This document shows positions 14,540-24,442 of a DNA stretch of 32,796 bases, piece after piece; position 1 is the first letter of the stretch, and each line of letters starts with the position of its first letter. The translations under genes and the position numbers were made by a program. Below the pieces are notes generated by a model. It made no database searches. It was not told the DNA's origin and saw nothing but the letters and a program-made list of their open reading frames with translations. The stretch is taken from assembly GCF_010894475.1 (NCBI RefSeq), contig NZ_JAAIYB010000041.1, positions 1 through 32,796 of the forward strand, read 5' to 3'. The DNA is from Myxococcus vastator. GTDB taxonomy: Bacteria; Myxococcota; Myxococcia; Myxococcales; Myxococcaceae.

Positions 14540-15188
14540 ATGCACCAGGGGCCACCAGTCCCGTGAGGTCGCGCGTGATTCGCCCCTCCAGGATGGGCAC
14601 GCAGTCGCTCGGGCACTCCGTCGTGAAGCGCAGGCCCTGGTCCTTCGCCCGGCGGATGAAGCCGTCGAGCGCTTCGAGCGAGGCGTTGGGGATGTCATGC
14701 AGGACCATCAGCGTGTGGGGTTGCGCCGCGCAGTCCGCCAGCGCCTTCTCCGGCCAACCCCTGGGGTCGAGCCAGTCGCCGGGGACGCTGTTCCAGAGGA
14801 CGCACGAGTAACGGTGGCGGACCAGGTGGTCGACGGCGCGCTGGCTCAGGAGGTGCGGGCCGAGCTTGCCGCCACCTCCGAAAGGCCGGAACCACTTGGG
14901 GGCGGGGACGAGCGGCGCGAGCAGCGCGTCGGTGGCCGCGATCTCCACCTCCACCGTGCCCGGGCGCGGGTCTTCTCCCAGCGGGATGGCGTGGGTGAAC
15001 GAGTGATTGCCAATGAAGTGCCCCGCGTCCCGAGCACGCGTGACAAGGCGCCGCCCTTCCTCCGTGACGAGGTGCTTTCCGAGCACGAAGAACCGCGCGG
15101 TGATGTCGTGCGACGCCAGGACATCGAGCACCCGAGGCGTCACCTCGGGGTCGGGCCCGTTGTCGAAGGAGAGCGTGAGGAGGTTCAC
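14538..15188 (-). CDS. Polysaccharide deacetylase (NodB-homology), FDNGP variant
   Basis: 216 residues, close to a bare NodB domain. The GTG start at 15188 overlaps the VOC stop as GTGA, so the genes are coupled. NodB motifs: SFDNGPDPEVTPRVLDVL at about 6-23, the metal pair HSFTH, the FRPFGGGG arch, the DWLDP motif and LMVLHD near the end. In canonical members the first motif is TFDDGP, where the first Asp is the base and the second binds metal; here the second is Asn. I recall other bacterial proteins with FDNGP, so this may be a subfamily. No signal peptide, so a cytoplasmic substrate is implied. The link with catabolic genes upstream is unexplained. Confidence 0.75.
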   Translation of the reverse strand: MNLLTLSFDNGPDPEVTPRVLDVLASHDITARFFVLGKHLVTEEGRRLVTRARDAGHFIGNHSFTHAIPLGEDPRPGTVEVEIAATDALLAPLVPAPKWFRPFGGGGKLGPHLLSQRAVDHLVRHRYSCVLWNSVPGDWLDPRGWPEKALADCAAQPHTLMVLHDIPNASLEALDGFIRRAKDQGLRFTTECPSDCVPILEGRITRDLTGLVAPGA

Positions 15189-15727
15189 CGGAACACGTTG
15201 TTGGACGAGCGGTCTCCGGCGAGCCAGCGCGCCAGCTCCTGGTGGGCCTTGGCGCGGCGGGCCTGGACGAGCTCGGGCTTCACGGCGTCCGGGCTGTCGT
15301 AGGTGAACTCGACAATCATCCCGTTGGGGTCCTTCACGTAGAGCGAGCGGCAGTAGCCGTGCTCGAGCACGTACATGCCAGGCTCGGTGTAGCCCGCGGC
15401 TCGCAGGCGCTCCTCGATGCCTCGCTGGGCTTCGAGCGTGACGTCCAGCGCGATGTGGTGGAAGGGCGAGTCCGGCATCTTCGGCCCGAACAGTGCCTGG
15501 TCCTCCTGCTTCTCGAACTGGAAGAACGCGAGCGCGCTGCCATCGGCGAGCTCGAAGAAGGTGTGACAGTAGGTGCGGACGGCGCCGAACAGCTCGTCCG
15601 ATTCGCACCAGGTCGCGACGAGGGGCAGCCCAATCAGCTCCTCGTAGAACTTCCGCGTCGCCTCCAAGTCCCGAGTCACATACGCCGTGTGGTGAAGCCG
15701 GCCGGGCAGTTTCGCTTGCGTGGACAT
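15185..15727 (-). CDS. VOC-family protein (glyoxalase/extradiol dioxygenase type)
   Basis: 180 residues. The start at 15727 has GGGAGGA just upstream. Two beta-alpha-beta-beta-beta modules are seen: LHHTAYVTRDLEATRKFYEE at the start, and FHHIALDV through YVKDPNGMIVEFTYD. Likely metal ligands are His12/13, His90/91 and Glu140, the classic VOC set. VOC enzymes include extradiol ring-cleaving dioxygenases, glyoxalase I and resistance proteins. The adjacent FAH-family gene favours ring cleavage or a related catabolic step. It begins 34 bases after the FAH gene and overlaps the deacetylase by 4 bases. Confidence 0.8.
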   Translation of the reverse strand: MSTQAKLPGRLHHTAYVTRDLEATRKFYEELIGLPLVATWCESDELFGAVRTYCHTFFELADGSALAFFQFEKQEDQALFGPKMPDSPFHHIALDVTLEAQRGIEERLRAAGYTEPGMYVLEHGYCRSLYVKDPNGMIVEFTYDSPDAVKPELVQARRAKAHQELARWLAGDRSSNNVFR

Positions 15728-15761
15728 TCGTCCTCCCTGGGGTGTGCTCAACGACGAGGGA

Positions 15762-16667
15762 TTACTTCGCCGCCTGTGCGGGCGGCGTACCCGCATGGAC
15801 GGGGGCCGCGGCGGCGATGGGGTTGCGCAGGACGCCAATCCGCTCGACGGAGACCTCGCACACCTCGCCGGCGCGGAGGAACCGCGGCGGCTTGCGGGCG
15901 GCGCCCACGCCGCTGGGCGTGCCCATGGCGATGACGTCTCCCGGTTGGAGCGTCATGGCCTCGGAGAGGTCCGCGATGACGGTGGCGACGTCGAAAATCA
16001 TGTCCGACGTGGTCGCGTCCTGGAGGACTTCTCCGCCCACGCGCATCTGGATGCGGAGGCCGCGGGCGCCCTCGGGCAGCTCATCGGGCGTGACGAGCTC
16101 CGGGCCCAGCGGACCCGTCCCGTCGAAGTTCTTCCCGACGGTCCACTGGTGGGTGCGCTTCTGGTAGTCGCGAATCGAGCCGTCGTTGAAGAGCGTGTAG
16201 CCCGCCACCCACTCCAGCGCGCGCTCGCGAGGAACGTTGCGCCCCGGGCGTCCCACCACCACCGCCAGCTCGGCCTCGTAGTCGAGCTGGTCCGAGCAGG
16301 TGGGCACCACCATGGGCTCCTCATGGGCCAGGAGGCTCGACGGGAGGCGCGTGAAGACCACCGGGTGCCGAGGCGTCTCGTAGGTGGCCTCCGCCGCGTG
16401 CGCGACGTAGTTCAGCCCCAGGCAGAGGAACTTGCTCGGCTCCGGAACGAGCGGGCGGTAGCGGAACTCCGAATCGGACAGCACCTGGAGGTCCGTCGCC
16501 TCCGACACGCGCTTCGCCAGGGCCGCGAGCACGTCCGGGCCTCGCTCCAGCAGCGCGCGCAGTGAAGTCCCGACGGATGAATCGAGCGCCGTCACGTTCA
16601 CCATCCCCTTGGCCGTGCGCACGCCCATCGCAGGCGCATCCTTCACCAGAATCGAAGCAATCCGCAT
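15762..16667 (-). CDS. Fumarylacetoacetate hydrolase-family enzyme
   Basis: 301 residues, the size of a single FAH domain with an N-terminal extension. Family members cleave or decarboxylate beta-diketo acids, often in aromatic catabolism. Seen: the substrate loop FLCLGLNYVAHAAE (about 80-93), the metal site LDYEAELAVVVG (Glu residues), the NDGSIRDYQ segment with a ligand Asp, WTVGKNFDGTGPLGP, and C-terminal QPGDVIAMGTPSGVG. These place it with 5-oxopent-3-ene-1,2,5-tricarboxylate decarboxylase, 2-hydroxyhepta-2,4-diene-1,7-dioate isomerase and acylpyruvase-like proteins; the exact reaction is not readable. A GGGAGATGAGCC leader supports ATG 16667. First gene of the minus-strand operon, divergent from GntR. 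Confidence 0.85.
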   Translation of the reverse strand: MRIASILVKDAPAMGVRTAKGMVNVTALDSSVGTSLRALLERGPDVLAALAKRVSEATDLQVLSDSEFRYRPLVPEPSKFLCLGLNYVAHAAEATYETPRHPVVFTRLPSSLLAHEEPMVVPTCSDQLDYEAELAVVVGRPGRNVPRERALEWVAGYTLFNDGSIRDYQKRTHQWTVGKNFDGTGPLGPELVTPDELPEGARGLRIQMRVGGEVLQDATTSDMIFDVATVIADLSEAMTLQPGDVIAMGTPSGVGAARKPPRFLRAGEVCEVSVERIGVLRNPIAAAAPVHAGTPPAQAAK

Positions 16668-16731
16668 GGTGGCTCATCTCCCTCGACGACGCGCCGCAGG
16701 CTAGCGGGGGGGGTGCTCGACCTCAACGAAA

Positions 16732-16776
16732 TGTCGACAAAATGCAGTTTGCATCCAGTTTGACGCCTTGTGTCAA
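16732..16776. promoter_or_regulatory. Cluster of three palindromes between FAH and GntR genes
   Basis: TGTCGACA (16732-16739), ATGCA-gtt-TGCAT (16742-16754) and TTGAC-N8-GTCAA (16759-16776) lie together in the 151-bp divergent region. A TATAGG -10-like element follows at 16792-16797 for the rightward gene. FCD-type GntR dimers bind short dyads, so one or more of these is probably the operator controlling both directions. Confidence 0.45.
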
Positions 16777-16818
16777 TTCTGTGCGGTGTCGTATAGGTGC
16801 ATGTTTGTGAGGAGAACC

Positions 16819-17571
16819 ATGGTTGCTTCATCCCGTCTTCGGGGTCCGGTGTCCGAACCCACGCTCGCCTCGGCGGTCGTGGACCGGCTGCGGGGTGACA
16901 TCCTCGATGGCGTGTTGCCGCCGGGGGAGAAGCTGCGGCTCGAGCACCTGGCGCCGCGCTACGGCGTTGGGCGGACGCCGCTTCGCGAGGCGTGCTGTCG
17001 TCTGGCGTCCGAGGGGCTCGTCACCATCGTGGACCAGCGCGGCTTCCGGGTGGCGCCCATCTCCCGGGCGGACTTGCTGGACCTGACGCGGACGCGGCAG
17101 CAGCTCGAGCCGCTCGCGCTTCGCGCCGCCATCGCTCACGGTGACATCGCCTGGGAGGGCGAGGTGACCGCGGCCCTCCATCGTCTCCAGCGGCGGGCCC
17201 CGGTTTCCGGGAGCGGAACGCTCGACGACACCTGGGAGCTGGAGCATGCGCGCTTCCACGCGACCTTGCTCGGTGCGTGCGGGTCGCCCTGGCTTCTCAA
17301 GTTCCATGCGACCTTGTTCGACCAGACGGAGCGCTACCGTCGGCTCGCGCAGGCGCACGGCAAGGCGAGGCGGAGCGTGGAGGATGAGCACGCCGCCCTG
17401 GTGAAGGCCACGTTGGAGCGGAACGCGGAGCGGGCCTGCGCGCTGCTGACGGAGCACATCGCGCGGACGACCGAGCTTGTCCTCGCGGGTCATCCGGGAT
17501 TGCGCGCGTCGGGTGCCACGCCCGCGCTTGCTTTGCCGACAAAAGGCCGGAGCCTTCGCGCGAAGGATTGA
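16819..17571 (+). CDS. GntR-family regulator, FCD (FadR) subfamily
   Basis: 250 residues. ATG 16819 is chosen for AGGAG at 16810-16814. The winged helix is at about 13-80 (VVDRLRGDILDGVLPPGEKL, then YGVGRTPLREACCRLASEGLV and the wing QRGFRVAPIS). The all-helical FCD domain follows, with ligand or metal residues in LEHARFH and in DEHAALVKATLERNAERACALL-TEH. FCD regulators usually bind organic acids or sugar acids. Its position divergent from the FAH/VOC genes and upstream of an alpha/beta hydrolase suggests local control by a pathway intermediate. Confidence 0.88.
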   Translation: MVASSRLRGPVSEPTLASAVVDRLRGDILDGVLPPGEKLRLEHLAPRYGVGRTPLREACCRLASEGLVTIVDQRGFRVAPISRADLLDLTRTRQQLEPLALRAAIAHGDIAWEGEVTAALHRLQRRAPVSGSGTLDDTWELEHARFHATLLGACGSPWLLKFHATLFDQTERYRRLAQAHGKARRSVEDEHAALVKATLERNAERACALLTEHIARTTELVLAGHPGLRASGATPALALPTKGRSLRAKD

Positions 17572-17606
17572 CGCTCCGTCCGTGGGCGCGTACTGGCTGG
17601 GGCACC

Positions 17607-18443
17607 ATGGTACGCACCGGCTTCGTCGAGGGTTCTGGGGGCGTTCGGCTCGCGGTGAGTGAGGCGGGCCCGTCGTCAGGTGTTCCGGCCGTGCTCTTCC
17701 TGCATGGCATCGCGCAGAGCCGCCAGAGCTGGCACGGGGTGCTCGAAGGGCGGTTGGCGCAAGACCACCGCCTGGTCGCGCTCGACCTTCGAGGGCACGG
17801 TGATTCGGACAAGCCCGAGGGCGACGCGCCATACGTGGATGGCGCTCACTTCGCCGGAGACCTCGCGGCGGTCATCGGGCAGCTCGGCCTGCGGAAGCCC
17901 GTGGTGGTGGCCTGGTCGTATGGCGGCGTCGTGGCCGGCGACTATCTCCGGCACCACGGTGATGGCGCGCTGGGTGGACTCTTCTTCGTGGCCGCGGCGC
18001 TCAAGACGGGGAAGCCCGCGCGGGCCTTGTTCGGGCCGGGGATGATGTCCAACGCGCGCGGGCTCCTCTCGGAGGACCCGGCGGTCTATGAAGCCACGGC
18101 GCGGGCGTTCATCGCGGCGTGTGCGGTGCGGGGACTCGACGCGTCCGTGGCCGAGGAGGCCCTTCGCGCGATGCTCCGTGTTCCGCCGAATGTCCGTCGT
18201 GCGCTCCTCTCGCGGGCGGAGGACTACTCGGTGGAGCTGGGGCGATGCCTCCGTCCGGTGGCGACGCTCCATGGCGAACTCGACCAGGTGGTCCTTCCGG
18301 CCATGAGCTCGGAGGTGGTGCTCGCGTGCGCGCGTGAGGCCCGGGGCACGTGGCTCCCCGGCGCGGGACACCTGCCGTTCCTGGAAGCGACGGCGGAGTT
18401 CGAGGCCGCGCTCGCGGCGTTCGTGATGGCGGCGCGCGATTGA
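17607..18443 (+). CDS. Alpha/beta hydrolase
   Basis: 278 residues. Start at ATG 17607, 35 bases after the GntR stop; the ribosome site is weak (GGCTGGGG), so coupling to the upstream gene is likely. Motifs: FLHG oxyanion loop at 31-34, ALDLRGHGDSDKP, nucleophile elbow AWSYGG with Ser104, an acid in HGELDQVV, and His in GAGHLPFLE. The first elbow position is Ala instead of Gly. Meta-cleavage product hydrolases, lactonases and cofactor-free haloperoxidases share this layout. Next to VOC and FAH genes, cleavage of a ring-fission product or lactone is the more likely role, not proven. Confidence 0.8.
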   Translation: MVRTGFVEGSGGVRLAVSEAGPSSGVPAVLFLHGIAQSRQSWHGVLEGRLAQDHRLVALDLRGHGDSDKPEGDAPYVDGAHFAGDLAAVIGQLGLRKPVVVAWSYGGVVAGDYLRHHGDGALGGLFFVAAALKTGKPARALFGPGMMSNARGLLSEDPAVYEATARAFIAACAVRGLDASVAEEALRAMLRVPPNVRRALLSRAEDYSVELGRCLRPVATLHGELDQVVLPAMSSEVVLACAREARGTWLPGAGHLPFLEATAEFEAALAAFVMAARD

Positions 18444-18579
18444 GGCTACGCATCCCTGGTGACCCGAGACACCAGGTGGTGCGCGCTGTCATCCGTGCGC
18501 GTGGTCCCATGCGTATTTCAAGTGACTGATTTCCTTGAGGCCGACGGGCCCGGACGCCTGCGCAGGGCGCCCTGGGCAG

Positions 18580-18595
18580 TGGCACGTGTCCTGCT
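18580..18595 (+). promoter_or_regulatory. Sigma-54-type promoter
   Basis: TGGCACGTGTCCTGCT matches the -24/-12 consensus TGGCACG-N4-TTGCW at all but one position, with the required 10 bases between GG and GC. Transcription would start near 18605, giving a ~75-base leader before the gene at 18679. RpoN promoters with enhancer-binding activators are frequent in Myxococcus. Confidence 0.65.
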
Positions 18596-18678
18596 TTGCA
18601 GCGGGGCACGTCGCGCACAGCAGGAACGGTTGCCCCTCCAGGGGATGCCGTCCTCTCCCCGGTCTCAAGGAGTCCGCC

Positions 18679-19488
18679 ATGTCCATCTCGCTCCCCAGCC
18701 GTTCGTGCCGCTCGCTTCCCCAGGTGAGCACCGCCTGCGCCCCACCTGTCTCCGCGCAGGCGCCGAGCGTGAAGGCCTCGCAGGTGTCACCGCCGCGGAG
18801 CGACGCCTGGCAGAAGCGCATGACGGACACTTTCGAGCCCGCCGCGCGCGGGCAGGGCGTGAACCTGGGCGGCGCAACGTCCCAGGTGAGTGACGCGGGC
18901 CCCGGCTTTGGCGCTCCGTCCAGCGGCGCTGTCTACAACGCGAGTCAGCCCTGGCTGAGCGTCAACAACGTGGGCGCGCCCTACAACAGCAACATGCAGC
19001 TCATCTCCCCGGAGCAGAAGAGCCAGTTCAAGTTCACGAACACGTTCACCAACACCACGGGCCAGCCTCAGACCATCACCCTCTGGAACAAGGTGGGAGA
19101 GAAGGGCGGACCGAACGACGGGCAGAACTTCGACAAGAGCACGCCGAAGACGTTCACGCTCCAGCCCGGGCAGTCTCAGACGGTTGCCTTCGACAACAAC
19201 AGCAGCGTCGCGTGGTGCGTGTCGAAGGACGGCTCGGCGAAGCCAGGCGCGAACTCCGGGCAGACGTGGGGTGAGGCGACGTTCGGAAACGCCGCCACGG
19301 GGTGGAGCGGCTACAACACCAGTCAAATCAGCCCCGCGGGCCACAATGGCAACATGTCCATCTCCAACGAGGCCACGGGCAAGACGGTGACGCAGGCCAA
19401 TGCCTGGCAGACGCCCTCCGATGACCCGGCGGGCCGCGACGTGGGCGTCCCCGCGGGGCCGATGAACCTGCGCACCGTCCTCGGTTGA
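18679..19488 (+). CDS. Protein of unknown function behind a sigma-54-like promoter
   Basis: 269 residues with AAGGAG at 18668-18672. The first ~85 residues are low-complexity, rich in Ser, Pro, Ala and Gln, with no hydrophobic signal core. From about residue 90 a beta-rich region rich in Asn, Thr and Gln follows (SQFKFTNTFTNTTGQPQTI, SQTVAFDNNSSVAWCVS, GWSGYNTSQISPAGHNGNMS). The composition resembles extracellular thaumatin-like or carbohydrate-contacting sandwich domains, but I do not recognise a family. If exported it would need a non-Sec route. Three cysteines. Convergent with the LysR gene. Confidence 0.65.
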   Translation: MSISLPSRSCRSLPQVSTACAPPVSAQAPSVKASQVSPPRSDAWQKRMTDTFEPAARGQGVNLGGATSQVSDAGPGFGAPSSGAVYNASQPWLSVNNVGAPYNSNMQLISPEQKSQFKFTNTFTNTTGQPQTITLWNKVGEKGGPNDGQNFDKSTPKTFTLQPGQSQTVAFDNNSSVAWCVSKDGSAKPGANSGQTWGEATFGNAATGWSGYNTSQISPAGHNGNMSISNEATGKTVTQANAWQTPSDDPAGRDVGVPAGPMNLRTVLG

Positions 19489-19540
19489 GCGGGTCGCGGC
19501 GCGGGGCCAACCGACCGGTGGGGCACTCTGTCGTAGCGGC

Positions 19541-20530
19541 TCACCGCTCGTGCATGGCCACCGCCAGCGCTGATGGAATCGTCTCTTTCATCAGCGCGAT
19601 GAACCGGCGCAGCCGCGCGGGATGAAACCTCGCATGCGGATAGAGCACGTACATGGGCAAGGGCGCGGCTCGCCAGGAGGGCACCAGGTGCAGGAGGCGG
19701 CCCTGGGCGAGGTCCTCGTGGAGCAGCCAGGCCGAGGCCACGCAGACGCCCAGGCCCTGCAGCGCCGCGCTCCGGATGGCGTAGAGGCTGTCCGTGCTCA
19801 GGCGGGGGGCGAAGGTGATGGGCTGGACCTCGCCAGTGTCCACATGGGTCAGCGATATCTCGTTCCGGTAGAAGGTGCGCAGTGACAGCCACGGCAACCG
19901 GGCGAGCGCGTCCGGATGGGAAGGGACGTCAACGTCTCCAAGGACCGAAGGCGCGGCCACGACGATGCGCGGCACCTCGGCCACGCGGATGGCCACCACG
20001 CTGGGGTCACGCACGTCTCCGACGTGAATCGCGCAGTCGATGCCGTCGGTGATGAAGTCCACCGCCCGGTCATGCAGCAGCCATTCAACCGACACCCGCG
20101 AATGGCGATTCAGGTACTCCGTCAGCGGCGCCACCAGCAACTGCTGTCCAAAGGCATGCGGCACCACGACGCGCAGCGTGCCCTCGGGTTCGTTGCTCGC
20201 GCCACGGAGGTCGGCTTCGAGCAGCTCCCAGCTGGCCAGCAGCTCCTTCGCGCGTTCGTAACAGCGCGCGCCGTCCTCGGTGAGCTTCATCGCATGGGTG
20301 GAGCGCTGAAGCAGCCGCAGCCCCAGGGAGCGCTCCAGTGCCTGGAGCCGGCGACTCACCGTCGGCTGCGTGGTGCCCAACTGCGCCGCGGCCGAGGACA
20401 AACTCCCAGCGTCGACGATGCGGATGAACGTCTGCATCAGCTCCAGCCGGTCCGCGGTGGCTGGCGCGGTGGGGTGGGGTGCACGCCTCCGGGGAGCTCG
20501 GGACCGAGGCGGCTTGGAGCGAGTGGGCAT
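19541..20530 (-). CDS. LysR-family transcriptional regulator
   Basis: 329 residues. A basic Pro-Arg-rich N-terminal tail of ~25 residues precedes the helix-turn-helix (FIRIVDAGSLSSAAAQLGTT then QPTVSRRLQALERSLG, about 35-75). The periplasmic-binding-like effector domain follows (GTLRVVVPHAFGQQLL to the C-terminus), including the DCAIHVGDVRDPSVVA strand usual in the CrgA-like group. It is divergent from an MFS exporter with 121 bases between, the classic arrangement for LysR control of an efflux gene. The effector is unknown. Confidence 0.88.
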   Translation of the reverse strand: MPTRSKPPRSRAPRRRAPHPTAPATADRLELMQTFIRIVDAGSLSSAAAQLGTTQPTVSRRLQALERSLGLRLLQRSTHAMKLTEDGARCYERAKELLASWELLEADLRGASNEPEGTLRVVVPHAFGQQLLVAPLTEYLNRHSRVSVEWLLHDRAVDFITDGIDCAIHVGDVRDPSVVAIRVAEVPRIVVAAPSVLGDVDVPSHPDALARLPWLSLRTFYRNEISLTHVDTGEVQPITFAPRLSTDSLYAIRSAALQGLGVCVASAWLLHEDLAQGRLLHLVPSWRAAPLPMYVLYPHARFHPARLRRFIALMKETIPSALAVAMHER

Positions 20531-20552
20531 GCGACCTGATCTCGTGCGGGGT

Positions 20553-20569
20553 TATACGCCGAACGTATA
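20553..20569. promoter_or_regulatory. LysR-type binding dyad
   Basis: TATACGccgaaCGTATA is a perfect inverted repeat with T-N11-A geometry inside, the usual LysR box, in the 121-bp divergent region between the LysR and MFS genes. It lies 23 bases from the LysR start and ~83 from the MFS start. Confidence 0.6.
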
Positions 20570-20651
20570 TCCGCTGTACGGAGCACGCTACTACCAGCCT
20601 CGGCCCCTCTAGAGCACCTTCACCTCGACTCGCAGCGCAGAGGTGAACGAG

Positions 20652-21893
20652 ATGTCCTTCATTCGTGCCGTACATGGAAGCGCCGGGGCTACCGCCACCC
20701 GTCATGGGGACGGTGCCTCCCTGTCAGGGGGCTTGCGGCTGCTGCTGGCGGCGAGCGCCGGCGTGCCGGTGGCCGCGCTCTACTACAGCCAGCCCATGCT
20801 GGGCGTCATCGGGGCCTCCACGGGGGCCGCTGACGCCGTGGTGGGCTTCCTCCCCACGCTCACGCAACTGGGATACGCGCTGGGCATCCTGCTGCTGACG
20901 CCCCTGGGGGACCGCTTCGACCGGCGCCGCATCATCCTGGTCAAGGCCGCCTTGCTGAGCGTGGCGCTGCTGCTCGGCGGTCTGGCTCCGGACATGAGCC
21001 TGCTGCTGGTCATGAGCTTCGCCGTCGGCCTGACGGCGACCGTGGCGCAGGACATCGTCCCGGCCGCCGCGACGCTGGCCCCGGAGCGGGAGCGGGGCAA
21101 GGTGGTGGGCACGGTGATGACGGGCCTGCTGCTGGGAATCCTCCTGTCCCGGGTCGTCGCCGGTGTCGTGGCCGAGCAGCTCGGCTGGCGTGCCATGTTC
21201 ATCATCGCCGCTGCCAGCGTGGCCTTGATTGGCGTGGCGGCCTGGCGAGGGCTCCCTCGCTTCCAGCCGACGAGCACGCTGTCGTATGGCGCCCTGCTGG
21301 CCTCGCTTGCCCGGCTGTGGCGCCAGCATGGTGCCCTGCGGCGCGCGGCGCTGGCGCAGGGGTTGCTCTCGGTGGGCTTCAGCGCGTTCTGGTCCACCCT
21401 CGCGGTGATGCTGCATGGGGCGCCGTTCCACCTGGGCAGCGCGGCGGCGGGCGCCTTCGGCCTGGCCGGGGCGGCCGGAGCCTTGGGCGCGCCGGTGGCG
21501 GGCCGCGTCGCCGACCGCTTCGGGCCGGAGGTCGTCACTCGGCTGGGGGCGGGGCTGACGGCGGTCTCCTTCGCCACCATGTTCGCGGCGCCATGGCTCG
21601 AGCCGAATGCCCGGCTGTGGCTGATTGGCGGCAGCGCGATGGGCTTCGACCTCGGGGTGCAGATGTCGCTCGTGGCGCATCAGACCCTCGTCTTCGGCAT
21701 CGACCCCGCGGCGCGCAGCCGACTCAACGCGGTGCTGTTCGTCGGTATGTTCATCGGCATGTCCGTCGGCGCAGCCAGTGGCAGCCTCGTGCTGGCCCGG
21801 TGGGGCTGGCTGGTGGTGACGCTCTTGGCGACGGCCTCCGCGCTGGCGGCCTTGCTGGTCCGCCTGGCGCCGCGAGCCCGTGTGGCCCACTGA
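20652..21893 (+). CDS. Major facilitator superfamily transporter, DHA1-like
   Basis: 413 residues with about twelve hydrophobic helices. ATG 20652 is preferred over GTG 20643 because GAGG sits at 20640-20643. The helix 2-3 loop GDRFDRRRI is the MFS motif A, repeated in the second half as AGRVADRFG. YYSQPMLGVIG in helix 1 and SAFWSTLAVML in helix 7 are typical of YnfM/SotB-like drug or sugar exporters. Role inferred: proton-driven export of a small molecule sensed by the divergent LysR regulator. Confidence 0.88.
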   Translation: MSFIRAVHGSAGATATRHGDGASLSGGLRLLLAASAGVPVAALYYSQPMLGVIGASTGAADAVVGFLPTLTQLGYALGILLLTPLGDRFDRRRIILVKAALLSVALLLGGLAPDMSLLLVMSFAVGLTATVAQDIVPAAATLAPERERGKVVGTVMTGLLLGILLSRVVAGVVAEQLGWRAMFIIAAASVALIGVAAWRGLPRFQPTSTLSYGALLASLARLWRQHGALRRAALAQGLLSVGFSAFWSTLAVMLHGAPFHLGSAAAGAFGLAGAAGALGAPVAGRVADRFGPEVVTRLGAGLTAVSFATMFAAPWLEPNARLWLIGGSAMGFDLGVQMSLVAHQTLVFGIDPAARSRLNAVLFVGMFIGMSVGAASGSLVLARWGWLVVTLLATASALAALLVRLAPRARVAH

Positions 21894-21914
21894 CGCCAGG
21901 GGAGCACGCTGGCG
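21894..21914 (+). terminator. Short hairpin after the MFS gene
   Basis: CGCCAG (21894-21899) and CTGGCG (21909-21914) pair directly after the stop codon with a 9-base loop. Only six pairs and no T-run, so weak. Confidence 0.35.
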
Positions 21915-21977
21915 CTTCACTGGCCACGCTGGGAGAAGGCCGTCGGTGCGGCGTGCTTCGCCGGCCCGCCTGGCGCA

Positions 21978-22181
21978 TCAGGAGGGGGATGCCCCTTCCT
22001 GGGCTTGCATCAAGGCTTCCACCTGCTGCTGGAGGCCCTGCAGCTGGTCGAGCTTGCGCTTCAGTGCTTCGCGCAGGTCGCGCGCGTCGGTGTGAAGGAC
22101 CTCGTCATGCAACTCCGCGATGCTCTCGGACAGGCATGCGTGGAGGACGTGGATCTGCTGCTGGGAGAGCTCCAGGAACAT
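21978..22181 (-). CDS. Small helical protein of unknown function
   Basis: 67 residues. GAGAGGTG lies just upstream of the ATG. The sequence starts MFLELSQQQIHVLHACLSES and then forms amphipathic, charged helices (LREALKRKLDQLQGLQQQV) that look like a helical hairpin or coiled coil. I recall similar 60-70 residue proteins in myxobacteria that begin LELSxEQ and contain a TDAxDxREALKxK run; none has a known role. Convergent with the MFS gene. Confidence 0.65.
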   Translation of the reverse strand: MFLELSQQQIHVLHACLSESIAELHDEVLHTDARDLREALKRKLDQLQGLQQQVEALMQAQEGASPS

Positions 22182-22215
22182 GGGTCACCTCTCTGACAGC
22201 AGAACAACGGAGCCG

Positions 22216-22245
22216 CGCCCCCGCGCTCCCGGAGGCACGGGGGCG
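22216..22245. other. Hairpin 1 of 3 between hppA and the small ORF
   Basis: CGCCCCCG (22216-22223) and CGGGGGCG (22238-22245), perfect 8-bp stem with a 14-base loop. It lies 35 bases upstream of the small ORF on the minus strand. Confidence 0.45.
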
Positions 22246-22278
22246 AACACGTGCACGACAGGCCGCTGGCGCTCCAGA

Positions 22279-22309
22279 GCACCGCGCGGCGAGTGGGGCC
22301 GCGCGGTGC
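22279..22309 (-). terminator. Hairpin 2 of 3 downstream of hppA
   Basis: GCACCGCGCGGC (22279-22290) and GCCGCGCGGTGC (22298-22309) form a perfect 12-bp stem with a 7-base loop, about 55 bases past the hppA stop. Probably a second terminator or an RNA 3' stability element. Confidence 0.5.
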
Positions 22310-22326
22310 GAGCTGCCGGGCGTGGC

Positions 22327-22353
22327 GCGGCGCCTCGGTATCCGAGACGCCGC
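22327..22353 (-). terminator. Hairpin 3 of 3, directly after the hppA stop
   Basis: GCGGCGCCTCGG (22327-22338) and CCGAGACGCCGC (22342-22353) pair at 11 of 12 positions around a 3-base loop. It lies 10 bases past the hppA stop on the minus strand. Confidence 0.6.
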
Positions 22354-22363
22354 ACCGGTGCGA

Positions 22364-24442
<2,079 letters not shown>

